Below, piece by piece: positions 63,679 through 64,000 of a stretch of DNA of 64,000 nucleotides. Source of the stretch: Phocaeicola faecalis. GTDB lineage: Bacteria > Bacteroidota > Bacteroidia > Bacteroidales > Bacteroidaceae. The first letter of the stretch is position 1. Every line of letters begins with the position of its first letter. The stretch spans positions 89,403 to 153,402 of the forward strand of contig NZ_JADNRM010000005.1 in NCBI RefSeq assembly GCF_021730445.1, read 5' to 3'. The notes beneath the pieces were generated by a model. That model was not told the DNA's origin and made no database searches. It saw only the letters and a list, made by a program, of their open reading frames with translations. A program made the translations under genes and the position numbers.

Positions 63679-63748
63679 GTAGGGGCAGGGTTTGCCTGCC
63701 CGAAGACACAAAGTAAACTGTTTTCGGGCGAGCGAACCTCGCCCCTAC
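63679..63748. repeat. GC-rich inverted repeat (REP-like hairpin)
   Basis: Left arm GTAGGGGCAGGGTTTGCCTG plus CCCG (63679-63702) and right arm CGGGCGAGCGAACCTCGCCC plus CTAC (63725-63748) are 24-base arms with about five mismatches and a 22-base loop. It lies alone in the 250-base gap between genes and is much richer in G and C than its surroundings. Such elements are often dispersed in Bacteroides genomes. Confidence 0.65.
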
Positions 63749-63851
63749 GAACGAAACGACAGCATTATCCACGTTTTGACACAACCCCTTCATCTATTCT
63801 CAAACAAGTCATTTACTATGTTAAAACTCTATTTCTTCTTTTAGTTCCATA

Positions 63852-64000
63852 TTAATATTCCACCTTATAATCTCTATGCAGGTGTTCTCCTTTCCATGCC
63901 TTTTTGGTAGTCCAGTCTTCATAAGGTTCTGTCCAAAAAGCATTGTCGGCAGGGAGTCCTAACGGCAAGAAACTCAAAGTCGCCATATAAAGGCTTCCGG
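63852..64000 (-). CDS. DUF2264-family protein, C-terminal end only
   Basis: The last 49 codons of a leftward gene whose start lies beyond the window. The frame reads GSLYMATLSFLPLGLPADNAFW, then TEPYEDWTTKKAWKGEHLHRDYKVEY and a stop. The PLGLPADNAFWTEPYEDWTTKKAW run matches what I know of the DUF2264 C-terminus (proteins near polysaccharide-use genes, perhaps uronic-acid or pectin related). The open frame, lack of stops and match support a real gene. Function and full length cannot be judged. Confidence 0.7.
   Translation of the reverse strand, partial: GSLYMATLSFLPLGLPADNAFWTEPYEDWTTKKAWKGEHLHRDYKVEY

Overview
The window is from a gut Bacteroides (Bacteroidaceae) chromosome; I cannot fix the species. 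The grounds are a SusC/SusD pair, many glycoside hydrolases typical of the genus, tetratricopeptide sensor kinases, lipoproteins with acidic residues after the lipobox Cys, and promoters whose -7 box fits TAnnTTTG rather than the enterobacterial -10. I see no rRNA, tRNA, CRISPR array, transposase or integrase.

Layout. 0-4.2 kb: end of a polysaccharide utilization locus (SusC C-terminus, SusD, GH29 fucosidase). 4.3-7.1 kb: leftward operon of a cupin regulator, an acyl-CoA synthetase and a small secreted protein. 7.9-14.3 kb: nitrite ammonification operon (nrfH, nrfA, two cytochrome c maturation genes, an outer membrane barrel) divergent from a Crp/Fnr-type regulator, with a perfect 18-bp palindrome between them. 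14.4-35.1 kb: six tetratricopeptide or PAS sensor kinases and no response regulator, interleaved with a membrane polyferredoxin plus Fe-S aldo/keto reductase pair, proC and an argR-GNAT-argG-argC-argD operon. 35.3-37.6 kb: L-rhamnulose kinase and aldolase. 37.8-46.2 kb: a hypothetical protein, a structured repeat array, a lytic transglycosylase, a potassium channel, a GH2 beta-galactosidase and two small envelope proteins. 46.3-55.3 kb: GH109-like and GH130 enzymes, a membrane protein, an AAA-ATPase/nuclease-like protein, an EEP-family lipoprotein, a large surface lipoprotein and a short AraC-type regulator. 55.4-55.6 kb: two inverted 25-bp repeats around promoter-like sequences. 55.8-62.7 kb: three consecutive GH92 alpha-mannosidases. 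The last 1.3 kb hold a small membrane protein, a GC-rich inverted repeat and the C-terminus of a DUF2264-type protein.

How it works together. GH92, GH130, GH109-like, GH29 and GH2 enzymes fit host or dietary glycan use, especially mannose-rich N-glycans. The GH130 gene and the GH92 operon share an almost identical promoter module, so they are probably co-regulated although 14 kb apart. The nrf operon supplies its own haem-attachment genes and probably its own regulator. The arginine operon has an ARG-box-like site beside the argR start and carries an acyltransferase that may perform the missing first step.

Most notable: a possible invertible promoter (OFF orientation) before the AraC/surface lipoprotein genes; a mirror-image arrangement of two sensor-kinase pairs around the arginine genes, each with one degenerate kinase; the nrf palindrome; the shared GH130/GH92 promoter; and a 22-bp tandem repeat array between inverted repeats.
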